Assembly (NCBI GenBank): GCA_041748615.1
Contig: JBGTCY010000250.1
Coordinates: 1 to 23,294 of the forward strand
DNA: 23,294 bases
Reading direction: 5' to 3'
From: JBGTCY01 sp041748615
GTDB taxonomy: Bacteria; Bacteroidota; Bacteroidia; Chitinophagales; CAIOSU01
Position numbers and translations under genes: made by a program. Shown one piece after another: positions 6,777-15,300 of the stretch. The notes beneath the pieces are model-generated. The model did not search any database. It was not told the DNA's origin and saw only the letters and a program-made list of their open reading frames with translations. Position 1 is the stretch's first letter; every line of letters starts with the position of its first letter.

Positions 6777-9521
6777 TTACTCATTCAGCAATATCACTTT
6801 TCCCTCATGCACTGATTTTTCACTCACCACCTGATAAAAGTATTGTCCCTGCGCAAATCCGGATAAATCCATTTCGATATTACTACTGCCGTTCATCAGT
6901 TTTGTCTCAGGATGATGCAATATCAACTTGCCCGAAATATGGTAAAAATTTATTTGTAAAAATGAAATTTCTTTCAAGAAAAAATTGAAATATATTTTTC
7001 CCGAAGTCGGGTTTGGAATACAGGTAAAACTAATGTCCTCATCAGGCCCGATGCCCGTAAACTGATTTTCTTCTGCCGGTCCTTCCTCCTTTTGCGCAGT
7101 TTCAATGATTGAGATGCCATTCGATACATAATGAACAGGTCCCTCTGTGATGTTGTAAATAACATCACGCGCTGCATTTGAATCTTTTTTCCAATATACA
7201 AACCGGAACTCCTCCTGCTCTTTCATGCCCTCCGTGATGTTGCTGTTAGTGGCATCATCACCCCAAACCGTCAGTGCGAAAGCCCCTTCTTCCACTACTG
7301 CAACTCCGGCTACCGTTCCCGCTTGCGTGAGTACGGCTATCTCATCCCCCGCTGCATAGCTTTCATCCAATGCGCCCTGCGGAAAGATGATGGTAGCATT
7401 GGTGCCGGTGTTGACCGGTGGGGAGAAAAAGGTTGTCCGCTTCTGCTCCCGGTAGCTTTCACTCACTGCTGAGGATAGCCTTGCCGCGGGATATACCAGC
7501 GTTGCAGCAGATGCCATCTTCACCTGATAGCCCTGACCCGGCTGAAGGCTACCGATGTTGTTGATGGAAAATGCCGGGATGTAGGTTTGTCCGGCATTGT
7601 TCTTCACCAGCAGCACACTTGCCCCAAGTGGAGAAAACGCTGTGGCAACATCCATGGGGGTGGCATTCAGGTAGCCGATGGTGTTCCAGTTAGCGCTCAG
7701 CGATATGGGCGTTGAAGGGTCAGCCTCCGTGCAACCGATGGTGAGCGTGGTGGCAGCGCTTGTTTTTACATTGTAGCCCTGGGTGACATCCCAGTTGCCG
7801 ATGTTGTTGATGCTGAACGCTGGAATGTAAGTTTGTCCGGCATTGTTTTTCACCAATTGAATATCGGAGGTGATGCCGCTGAATACATCTGCTATGTTCG
7901 GCTGATCCGGGATGACATAGGCGGAGATGGTGTTCCAGCCGGAGGTCATTGATATGGTATGCTCAGTGCAGCAATTATCAATATAAATGCAAGTTCCATT
8001 ATCGCAGATATCCTCGGTACAGGGGTCGCCATCATCGCAGTCGGGCAGGATGCCGGTATTTCCACCTGAGCAGATTCCGCATCCGTCAATAGCAGCGGTG
8101 CCGCCACATTCACCATTACAATCCTTTTCCTCTATCAGCATGTCACCGACATAGGAGGCTGAATCAGTTGATACGATTATGCTTGTAAATCCTAAGTTAA
8201 CCCTTACCCGGATCCTGTTTGTTATGTTAATCGGGAAAACTCCGGATTCAGTCGGAGTTCCGTAAATTAAAATGCAACCTGTGTTGCCGGAAAGATAAAT
8301 ACAGCTAGAGGGATTACAATTGTAAGTGACACCATCGGGAAGTCCATCTATGGATAAAATCTGAATATCGACAAGTTCGTAATCACCTAATGAATCCGGC
8401 ATTACAATAGTAAGCGAAGAAGCAAAATACTCACCTTCGCAGCCTGTACCGAATTCACCGCAAACAAGTTCTTCTTCCGTACAGTTTCCATCAATTATAC
8501 ATTCGGTAATCGGCACACAATCACCATTTGGATTCTCTTCAAAGCCCGGGTTGCAAACACATCCCGTAAAAGAATTATTAGAACCGGAGTTGGGCGGGCA
8601 CTGTAAGCATTCTGTCAAGCCTTGTGTGTCGCTGAATGTACCCGAAGGACAGTTAATGCATTGGTTGCCATCCGCATAAGTTCCGGGCTGACAGGGCACA
8701 CATTCCGTAGAGCCTTCATCAACCGTAACTGAACCGGCTGCGCAGGTCGTACAGGATGCTGCTCCGATGATATCGGAGTATGTGCCGGCAGGGCAAAGCG
8801 AACATTCAATAGCCCCTTCAATATCATTAAAAGAGCCGGCAGGACAAGGCGAACATTCTCCATTCATTTCGATGTAACCAAACGGACAGGGTTCACAATT
8901 ACCCAGGTTACAGACTGAGCCTGATGGACAAGTAACCTGTTGAAAACTACATTCGCCATTATTGCAAATACCTTCGGTGCAGGGGTCGGCATTATCGCAA
9001 TCGCTGTTCAACAGACATTCTATCACGGCAATAGAGCCGGAAGTAAGAATGAAGGGCACGTCATTATTATCTTTATCTTTAAACTCAAATTCTGTTGGTG
9101 AATTGGAAAAATTCAATACTGTTTGTTCTCCCACTGTACCTGTAATTAAAAACTTCAATACAAACACAACGGTTTCATCCGCTACAGAGACACCGGCTAA
9201 TGAGCCGTCATCCCATGAAAAAGTAATTTCACCGCTGTCGGGATTGGCAAAATTGGCATTGAACAAGCCGGGCAAACCAAAGGAGGTTGCCTCAATAAAA
9301 TCCGCAACAGCCGGGTCGAACAGAATAGAGCTTTGAATGGAGAGAATTTCATTGAAATTATATGCCTTTACTTCTACCAATACTTCACTGCCCGGAATTC
9401 CTTCCGCCTGAGCGATTTGGAGGGTCAAATCAGCCGCGAATAAAGAGCCATGCAGTAGCAAAAGACAGTAAATAAGCAAGATGCTGATTCCATGCCGGAA
9501 ATTCATCGTTGTGGGTTTCAT
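6777..9521 (-). CDS. Cys-rich T9SS-secreted protein with cohesin-like N-domain and type A sorting tail
   Basis: 914 aa. Residues 1-29 are a signal peptide (hydrophobic ISILLIYCLLLLHGSLFA). Residues ~31-168 resemble a cohesin-type sandwich (GIPGSEVLVEV, SSILFDP, GEITFSWDDGSLAG, LKFLITGTVGEQT). A CTDC-like module (169-198) is followed by GCC2/GCC3-like CPAGT repeats (~205-325), an unassigned domain (355-465), a DCNGECGGTAAIDGCG motif, a second CTDC (494-518), two copies of a W-NTI...LVKNNAGQTYIPAF...QGY-VK module (519-597, 605-679), the NTGTNATIIFP domain shared with the next gene (~700-795), and a type A T9SS tail (829-914: IPNPTSGKIYF, ISGKL, GQYFYQV, GKVILLNE). ATG 9521 is used; ATG 9506 (M6) is also possible. 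Sits 83 bp upstream of the giant gene on the same strand. Likely a surface adhesin or scaffold; the cohesin call is by motif only and no dockerin partner is visible here. Confidence 0.9.
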   Translation of the reverse strand: MKPTTMNFRHGISILLIYCLLLLHGSLFAADLTLQIAQAEGIPGSEVLVEVKAYNFNEILSIQSSILFDPAVADFIEATSFGLPGLFNANFANPDSGEITFSWDDGSLAGVSVADETVVFVLKFLITGTVGEQTVLNFSNSPTEFEFKDKDNNDVPFILTSGSIAVIECLLNSDCDNADPCTEGICNNGECSFQQVTCPSGSVCNLGNCEPCPFGYIEMNGECSPCPAGSFNDIEGAIECSLCPAGTYSDIIGAASCTTCAAGSVTVDEGSTECVPCQPGTYADGNQCINCPSGTFSDTQGLTECLQCPPNSGSNNSFTGCVCNPGFEENPNGDCVPITECIIDGNCTEEELVCGEFGTGCEGEYFASSLTIVMPDSLGDYELVDIQILSIDGLPDGVTYNCNPSSCIYLSGNTGCILIYGTPTESGVFPINITNRIRVRVNLGFTSIIVSTDSASYVGDMLIEEKDCNGECGGTAAIDGCGICSGGNTGILPDCDDGDPCTEDICDNGTCIYIDNCCTEHTISMTSGWNTISAYVIPDQPNIADVFSGITSDIQLVKNNAGQTYIPAFSINNIGNWDVTQGYNVKTSAATTLTIGCTEADPSTPISLSANWNTIGYLNATPMDVATAFSPLGASVLLVKNNAGQTYIPAFSINNIGSLQPGQGYQVKMASAATLVYPAARLSSAVSESYREQKRTTFFSPPVNTGTNATIIFPQGALDESYAAGDEIAVLTQAGTVAGVAVVEEGAFALTVWGDDATNSNITEGMKEQEEFRFVYWKKDSNAARDVIYNITEGPVHYVSNGISIIETAQKEEGPAEENQFTGIGPDEDISFTCIPNPTSGKIYFNFFLKEISFLQINFYHISGKLILHHPETKLMNGSSNIEMDLSGFAQGQYFYQVVSEKSVHEGKVILLNE
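7551..7610 (-). repeat. Internal module repeat, copy 2 (LVKNNAGQTYIPAF core)
   Basis: Encodes residues 638-657 of the 914-aa protein, identical at protein level over 20 residues to residues 556-575 encoded at 7797-7856. The DNA is similar but carries several silent changes. Confidence 0.8.
7797..7856 (-). repeat. Internal module repeat, copy 1 (LVKNNAGQTYIPAF core)
   Basis: Encodes residues 556-575 of the 914-aa protein. The same 20 residues recur 82 residues later. Silent differences between the copies suggest the peptide is under selection or was duplicated some time ago. Confidence 0.8.
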
Positions 9522-9580
9522 AAGTTGGAGGATTTAAGCGAAAAAGTGATTGATGTCATTATAAATAATAAAAACCGGAT

Positions 9581-9612
9581 TAAAGGTATAAATCGAATCC
9601 TTCAAATCCAAG
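9581..9612 (-). promoter_or_regulatory. Candidate Bacteroidota promoter for the 914-aa gene
   Basis: On the minus strand CTTG (9612-9609), 20 nt, then TACCTTTA (9588-9581), one mismatch to the -7 consensus TAnnTTTG. This would give a leader of about 50 nt before ATG 9521. By consensus only. Confidence 0.4.
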
Positions 9613-9653
9613 TGTTCCTTGTTCTATTTTTTTCAATTCTTAAAAAAAACATT

Positions 9654-10106
9654 CTAAAGTTTACTGATGTAGGCGTCAGGAAACAGTTCCGAAATCTTTT
9701 TTAATAAATGGTCAGCCTCGCTTTTGGTTGGCAACGGACCCGCATAAACGCGGTACAATTGTTTACCGCCATGCTGTATATCCGGTATCCACAAATAACC
9801 TCCTTCAATTCCATTTATATTTAAATTTTCGAGTGATTTTTTTGCAAGCTGCTCTGTTTTTTCCGCTGAAATACAAATGATAAATGAATGAACAGGCGCT
9901 TTCTTTTCCGCTTTTAATTTGAGCATTGGTTTGGGTTCCGTTTTCTCTTCTGATGAAATGATATCAATCGTTTGGTTTTTTTGTTGCTGCGCGTCAAGCG
10001 GAGGGGCGCTTTCACTCCACCAAACTTCTTTTTGTATGCGGTCTGAATCCTGACAGTATAAAATTGCAGGTATTGTAATGATGAGCAGGATGATGATTAT
10101 TTTCAT
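9654..10106 (-). CDS. Small exported SPOR-domain protein
   Basis: 150 aa. The first ~18 residues are a strongly hydrophobic signal or anchor (MKIIIILLIITIPAILYC). The Cys has no good lipobox (ILYC), so lipidation is doubtful. Residues ~20-70 are a polar linker. Residues ~71-148 match the SPOR fold (beta-alpha-beta-beta-alpha-beta), with the typical YRVYAGPLPTKSEADHLLKKI stretch at 118-138. SPOR domains bind septal, denuded-glycan peptidoglycan, so the protein probably sits in the periplasm at division or remodelling sites. It lies 132 bp upstream of the 914-aa surface protein on the same strand; a candidate promoter in that gap argues for separate transcription. It lacks the LysM or N-terminal domains of larger SPOR proteins. 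Confidence 0.8.
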   Translation of the reverse strand: MKIIIILLIITIPAILYCQDSDRIQKEVWWSESAPPLDAQQQKNQTIDIISSEEKTEPKPMLKLKAEKKAPVHSFIICISAEKTEQLAKKSLENLNINGIEGGYLWIPDIQHGGKQLYRVYAGPLPTKSEADHLLKKISELFPDAYISKL

Positions 10107-10236
10107 AAAAAAATGAAGGTGAATGCGTTAGTAAAAACACATAAAATTTTGATACTGCTAAAGTCAAGTTATTATGCAACATTTTTATGAAATATCCGGA
10201 AAATAGATTTTGCGCTCTGTTAGGATTTTGTTGAGT

Positions 10237-10419
10237 GGATGGAAATTGAAAACATCCTGTTCACATTAAAAATGGAATTGGTTATACCGAGAGTAGTCGA
10301 ATTTTCGAAGAAAAGAGACGTACTCTTGGTTAATGCCGAACGTTTTACCATTTCTTTTTTCGAAAACCTAAAATTGTTTCGGCATAACACAAGAGAATGC
10401 AAGGGTGCAATTTCCATCC
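10237..10419. other. Fold-back element: 12-bp terminal inverted repeat enclosing two stem-loops
   Basis: The outer arms GGATGGAAATTG (10237-10248) and CAATTTCCATCC (10408-10419) are perfect inverted repeats. Inside, ACCGAGAGTA (10286-10295) pairs with TACTCTTGGT (10321-10330), one pair being G-U on the plus strand, and extends by GTC/GAC past a single bulge. Then ATGCCGAA (10333-10340) pairs with TTCGGCAT (10378-10385), with an inner GTTTT/AAAAC stem (10342-10346/10363-10367). All helices are mutually compatible, giving a closed multiloop. The G-U pair favours a plus-strand RNA. It could be a structured RNA, a MITE-like fold-back repeat, or chance in AT-rich DNA. Confidence 0.4.
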
Positions 10420-10485
10420 TGAAAATGTAGTGTCTTGCCTCAATGATTCTATATCGGGACGGCATACCCTAAAAATTGAGAGGGG

Positions 10486-10525
10486 ATTCCGGCAAAAAGC
10501 CGGAATGACACCAGAACAAGGTGTC
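10486..10525. repeat. Two abutting hairpins 3' of menE (REP-like or terminator)
   Basis: ATTCCGGC, AAAAA loop, GCCGGAAT (10486-10506) is followed with no gap by GACACC, 7-nt loop, GGTGTC (10507-10525). Both stems are perfect. They lie 22-60 nt beyond the menE stop. No clean T-run follows on the minus strand, so a REP-like repeat is as likely as a terminator. Confidence 0.6.
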
Positions 10526-10547
10526 CTATTCCCGATTGCAAAATTTC

Positions 10548-11687
10548 CTAAATCTGATTTTCAGAAAATGCTGCCAATGTTTTTTTTCGATTGATTTTTC
10601 CGGAGGATGTTTCGGAAAATACCGGAATAAAAAAAACGGACTTGGGCAACTCATACTTGCCAAGAACGTCTGAAAGTTTATTTTGAAGTAATGCGAGTTG
10701 TTCTTCCGGATATTGATTTGATTCTATGACAAGAATTAATTTCTCTCCCAATTTTTCATCCGGCAATCCCGCGAAAAAAAATCTTTGCGAAATAAGCCTG
10801 CGTACTTTTTCTTCCAGCAATTCAGGAATCAGTTTCACCCCCCCGGAGTTCACCGCGTTGTCCAACCTGCCGAGCCAGCGAAAGTGATTTTCATCTTGTA
10901 GCTCAACGAGGTCATTGGTGACGATTGGTTTTTCGGACAAAAATGGAGCATGAATCACCAAACATCCGCGCTTATCTGTTTCAACAAACACTCCTTCCAA
11001 TGTTTCAAAATCAGGATTTTGCGAATCCTCATTATTATCATCATTGCCTGAAATTTTTTTCAACGCGATATGCGAAATCGTTTCCGTCATTCCAAATGTT
11101 TCAAACACATCATTCCTCTTTTTTTTCAGGATTGTAACCAATTCAGCGGACACAGGCGCACCGCCAATAATCACTTTCCTGATTTTTTCAAATCGGTGAA
11201 CTGTGGCTGAGTTTGACAGGATGTCCTTCACCTGCAAAGGCACCAACGCGGCAAAATCAATCTGCCGGTTTTCCGGAAAATGAAGCAGTGGATTCGCTGT
11301 TGGCGAAACAGTAAATAAATTCAATTTTCCGGCAAAAGCTCTCACGACCATCATCTTTCCCGCGATGTGTTCACAGGATAAAGCCAGCAACGCGTTGTTG
11401 TTTTCATTTATTTGCAGATACCGGAGCGTTAAGAATGCACTTGCCAGCATCTTGTTTTTTTCTAAGCGGATGATTTTTGGAACCCCGGTTGTGCCGGATG
11501 TTTTTGTTTCTACAAAATCGTTTTCATTAAGCCACTCTTTTATAAACCGGTAAAAATGTTTTTCCCATGTTTCCGCTGGAGCGCGTTCTGATTGTTTTTG
11601 AGCAAAGGCTCTTAATACCTTTTCTGGAAAAGTTTTCCCGCTGAGACGAAGGGAGCGGAAATTCCTGAATGAAAAAGAATCATTCAT
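10548..11687 (-). CDS. menE: o-Succinylbenzoate-CoA ligase (short Bacteroidota form)
   Basis: 379 aa AMP-forming acyl-CoA synthetase (ANL family). Visible: P-loop-like TSGTTGVPK (63-71), GGAPVS (175-180), ETFGMTET (196-203, the A5-type adenine/acyl-binding motif), ND (258-259), GRLDN (273-277, hinge), SGGVKL (281-286) and SSGKINR (361-367) with the adenylation lysine K364. The N-terminal domain is shorter than in ~450-500-aa MenE proteins, a length usual for Bacteroidota MenE. MenE activates o-succinylbenzoate with ATP and CoA in menaquinone synthesis, in the cytoplasm. No other men gene is in the window, so the MenE call rests on length and motif similarity; a different small acyl-CoA ligase is the alternative. 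Starts 2 nt after the stop of the VOC gene, so the two are surely cotranscribed. Confidence 0.8.
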   Translation of the reverse strand: MNDSFSFRNFRSLRLSGKTFPEKVLRAFAQKQSERAPAETWEKHFYRFIKEWLNENDFVETKTSGTTGVPKIIRLEKNKMLASAFLTLRYLQINENNNALLALSCEHIAGKMMVVRAFAGKLNLFTVSPTANPLLHFPENRQIDFAALVPLQVKDILSNSATVHRFEKIRKVIIGGAPVSAELVTILKKKRNDVFETFGMTETISHIALKKISGNDDNNEDSQNPDFETLEGVFVETDKRGCLVIHAPFLSEKPIVTNDLVELQDENHFRWLGRLDNAVNSGGVKLIPELLEEKVRRLISQRFFFAGLPDEKLGEKLILVIESNQYPEEQLALLQNKLSDVLGKYELPKSVFFIPVFSETSSGKINRKKTLAAFSENQI

Positions 11688-11689
11688 TT

Positions 11690-12139
11690 TCAGGATTTAA
11701 AAATGTAAGAATCGTCTTTGAATGCCTTAAACTCCAGGGCGTTGCCGGATGGGTCTAAAAAAAACATGGTTGCCTGTTCACCCACCTGCCCTTCGAAGCG
11801 GATGTAAGGTTCAATGATAAAAGCGATGTGTTCCTTTTGAAGTTTGAGCGCAAACCCGCGCCATTCATCCCATCCTAAGATTACACCCCAATGTAAAACA
11901 GGCACGTTCTTGCCATCCACTTTGTTGCCGCTGACAGTTCTGGTTTCTTCGGGTTTTAAATGCGCGGTGATTTGGTGCCCGAAAAGACTGAAGTCAATCC
12001 ATTTTTCATCAGTTCTGCCAATCGTGCAGCCGAGTTTGTCGCGATAAAAAATCAGGGTTTCATTTAAATCTTTCACCGGAAAAGCAACATGGAAAGGTCT
12101 TATCTGCATGGGTAATCTTTTTTTCAAAAATAAATTCAT
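11690..12139 (-). CDS. VOC-superfamily (glyoxalase/dioxygenase-like) protein
   Basis: 149 aa from ATG 12139; the domain itself begins at M11 (ATG 12109, MQIRPFHVAFPVKDL), which I consider the more likely start. Two beta-alpha-beta-beta-beta modules are visible: FHVAFPVKDLNETLIFYRDKLG, then VLHWGVIL...FFLDPSGNALEFKAF. Likely metal ligands are H17, H83 and E136, with H60 near the end of module one. The family includes dioxygenases, isomerases and glyoxalase I; the substrate cannot be read from sequence. A perfect TAnnTTTG (TATTTTTG, minus 12132-12125) lies between the two possible starts, which would fit the shorter protein with a very short leader. Its stop is 2 nt from menE, so it is the first gene of that pair. 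Confidence 0.85.
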   Translation of the reverse strand: MNLFLKKRLPMQIRPFHVAFPVKDLNETLIFYRDKLGCTIGRTDEKWIDFSLFGHQITAHLKPEETRTVSGNKVDGKNVPVLHWGVILGWDEWRGFALKLQKEHIAFIIEPYIRFEGQVGEQATMFFLDPSGNALEFKAFKDDSYIFKS

Positions 12140-12256
12140 TCAACCGAATGATTTCAGAAATAAAAATACACCTATTGCCAAATGGAAATATGTTAATTGT
12201 AGTGATTTGAAACCCGACTTTTTCAACAAAGTGAACAATCTATCTTTCAGTTTCGC

Positions 12257-12287
12257 TTTGATATGTGTGTTTCAAGTATTATTTTTA
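12257..12287 (+). promoter_or_regulatory. Candidate Bacteroidota promoter of the 1616-aa adhesin gene
   Basis: TTTG (12257-12260), 19 nt, TATTTTTA (12280-12287; one mismatch to TAnnTTTG). Spacing is ideal, and the leader to ATG 12341 would be about 47 nt. By consensus only. Confidence 0.5.
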
Positions 12288-12340
12288 CCGACCAATAGGT
12301 TTTAAATTCCATTCAGCTTAACTTAAATCATTGATTCACA

Positions 12341-15300
12341 ATGAAAAAAACAATTCTGTTTGTTCAGGCAATCCTTGTTTCTTTTTTCCTGTTATTTAGT
12401 ATCCATGACGCACAGGCTTCTCATGCCGTAGGTGTTGACCTTTCCTATCAATGTTTGGGAAACAATCAATACACTTTCACTTTGGTCTTTTACCGCGATT
12501 GTCGCGGGGTGAGCGCGCCATCTTCAGCCGGTGTCAGTATCCGATCGGCATCCTGCGGTGTCAATACGACTATTTCACTTGCAAGAATCAGCACACGTGA
12601 AGTATCCCCATTATGTCCGAATCAGCAGAACAGTTCTTCCTGTCGGGGAGGCTCTTTGCCGGGGATTGAAGAATATATTTACAGAGGTAATTTCACACTT
12701 CCTCAACAATGTAATGACTGGATTATCAGCTACGGGCTTTGTTGTCGTAATGCCGCTATCACCAACCTGAACAATCCCGACAGCCGTAATATCTATGTAG
12801 AAGCCTGGTTGGATAATTCAGGTGGATTATGCAACAGTTCACCGGTGTTCACTTCATTGCCGGTACCTTATGTTTGTGCCGGTCAGGTTTTTAATTATAA
12901 CCATGGCGCGGTGGACATAGATGGTGATTCATTACATTATACTTTGATTAACGCATTGGATGCCTCAAATACTCCGATTCCTTACCGTGCGCCTTTCACA
13001 CCCACAAATCCCATGAACACGACCGGTGGTTTCAACTTCGACAATAATACCGGTCAAATGTCATTCAACCCTGCCGGTCAGCAACAGGCGGTGGTTACCA
13101 TTCTTGTGGAAGAATTCAGAAACGGAGTGAAAATCGGAAGCACGATGCGCGATTTGCAGGTGGTGGTATTGAATTGTGTGAACACGCCTCCCGTTGCTTC
13201 CGGGATAGACGGCACCAATAATTTTGTGATTGATGTTTGTACCGGATTCCCTTTGTGTTTTGATATTTTCACTACCGACCCCGATGCCGGACAAAATGTT
13301 TCCATCTCATGGAATGGCGCGATACCCGGTGCCACTTTTATCCCTACCGGCACACCGGTTCAAAATGCTCAATTCTGCTGGACACCGGGATTTAATGATG
13401 TCGGCACCTACAACTTCACAGTCCAGGTATTGGATGATGCCTGCCCGATTCCAGGAACCAACACTTACGTTTACACAGTAAATGTAACTCCGAATCCGAA
13501 TCCACCGGTATCAGCGGGTCCTGACGCACAAATTTGCCGTGGCGAATCAACGCAATTATCCGCTACCGGACCGGCTAATGTGATTTCATATAGCTGGACA
13601 CCGACAACAGGTTTAGATAACCCGAATATACCGAATCCTACGGCAACCCCTTCCGTGACAACAACCTATCGTGTTTTGGCGATTTATGATGACAGTTGCG
13701 CTTCTGCCGATTTAGTGACCGTTACGGTGAATCCCTTACCGGATGTGGAAGTATTTCCTCAAACGGCAGTGATTTGCCAGGGCGGTTCTTTGCAGTTGTC
13801 CGCATCCACTTCACCGGGTGCAACCGTTGTTTGGAGCAACGGAATCAGCGGCAATATTTCTATTGTAAATCCGACAGTCACCGGTGAAAGTTTCACAGCT
13901 ACCGCTACCAATCAATTTGGCTGTACTGCTATTGACACGGCAACCATTACTTTCGCTCCTCCACCACCCGCGCAGGTTTGTAACAATATATATGTATCTA
14001 CTACAGGAACCGGAAGCGGGTTAACACCTGCCGACCCAACGGATTTATTGACTGCCATTTCAATGTCTCAATGTAACAACCTGACGATTAAAATGGCAAT
14101 TGGCACTTACACAATTTCCAACCCGATTAACATCACCAGCAACCTGACGATTGAAGGCGGTTTTGACCCGTTAAGTAACTGGGATAAAATCAGTCTTGCG
14201 GGTGCGACCACTATTTTCAGGGATGCTCAAAATCCGGAAGGTCCTCCATCGGCAAGAAGATTAGTCGCTTTTTACGCGAACAGCGCAAACTTCCTGAGAC
14301 TGCAAGACCTGACGATTCAGGTAATTGATGCACCGGCAGCCCCACAGGGTGAAGCAGGGATTACCACCTATGGTTTGCATCTGACCAACTGCGCTGACTA
14401 TGACATTGTACGTTGTCAGATTATTGCCGGAAACGGTGGAGCAGGCGGATTGGGGATAACGGGTACAAGTGGACAGAATGGCGCGAATGGCGGCAACGCC
14501 AGCGGACGCAACGGAGGTACAGGCGGATGCAGCGCATGGTCAGGTTGTGGCGGAAATGGCGGACAAGGTGGGGGTGGAGGTTTCTTTTCCGGAGGTAATG
14601 GACAGAACGGTCAACCTGGTCAAAATGGAGGTGGTGCCGGAGGGCAGCGTGGAAGCGGTTCAACAATTTGTGCGGATGGTTTTATAGGTATTTTGGAAGG
14701 AACATCACCGGCACCCGGACAACCCGGAGCAAATGGAACCGCTGGTACAGCCGGTACCATTGGACCTGCCGGAACTTTTTCCGGTGGATTTTTCATACCG
14801 GGTGCTACTGGCGGTGATGGCACTTCCGGTACAAATGGATTACCGGGTGGTGGCGGTGGCGGTGCCGGTGGTGCAGCATTGAACACCAATGGCGGTGGTG
14901 GCGGTGGCGGTGGTGCCGGAGGACAAGGCGGCAATGGAGGAGGTGGCGGTAATGGCGGTGGTGGTTCATTTGGCATCTACTTATTTAACAATGGAGCAAA
15001 TGGTAATATAATCACGAGTAACGTAGTTTCAGGAACGCCAGGAGTTGGCGGAACAGGTGGTCCGGGAGGTAGCGGAGGAGCAGGTGGAACAAGAGGTACC
15101 GGAACAACATCAGGATGCGACTCAACCCCAAATGGTGATGGCGGCAATGGTGGAAGTGGCGGACAGGGCGGACCCGGTGGTACCGGTGCGAATGGAACTA
15201 CCGGAACCGTTCAGGCTGACGGTGGCGCACCTTTGGTTGTGCAAAACATCACGTTCAATTTAGTAGCTCAGCCGGTGATAGTAGCGGAGAATGTTACCTG

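Larger units (their letters stand above)
10107..10547. other. 441-bp gap between menE and the SPOR gene: no convincing gene, several inverted repeats
   Basis: Short open frames exist on both strands (for example plus 10239-10430, 63 codons) but have no recognisable motif and overlap the inverted repeats, so I do not call a gene. The stretch holds a fold-back element (10237-10419) and two abutting hairpins (10486-10525), listed separately. The 130 bp directly upstream of the SPOR gene is AT-rich. Confidence 0.6.

Noticed and set aside
8500..8900. Possible metallothionein-like or EGF-like metal-binding call for the Cys-rich tract
   Set aside because: Cys spacing and the CPAGT/EGA--C pattern fit GCC2/GCC3-type disulfide modules of exported proteins better.
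10220..10465. Short ORFs on both strands in the menE-SPOR gap
   Set aside because: No motif or credible start; both overlap the fold-back inverted repeats that explain the stretch better.
14620..14976. Minus-strand proline-rich frame of 118 codons
   Set aside because: It is the reverse complement of Gly codons in the adhesin (GGN reads as CCN), so a composition shadow.
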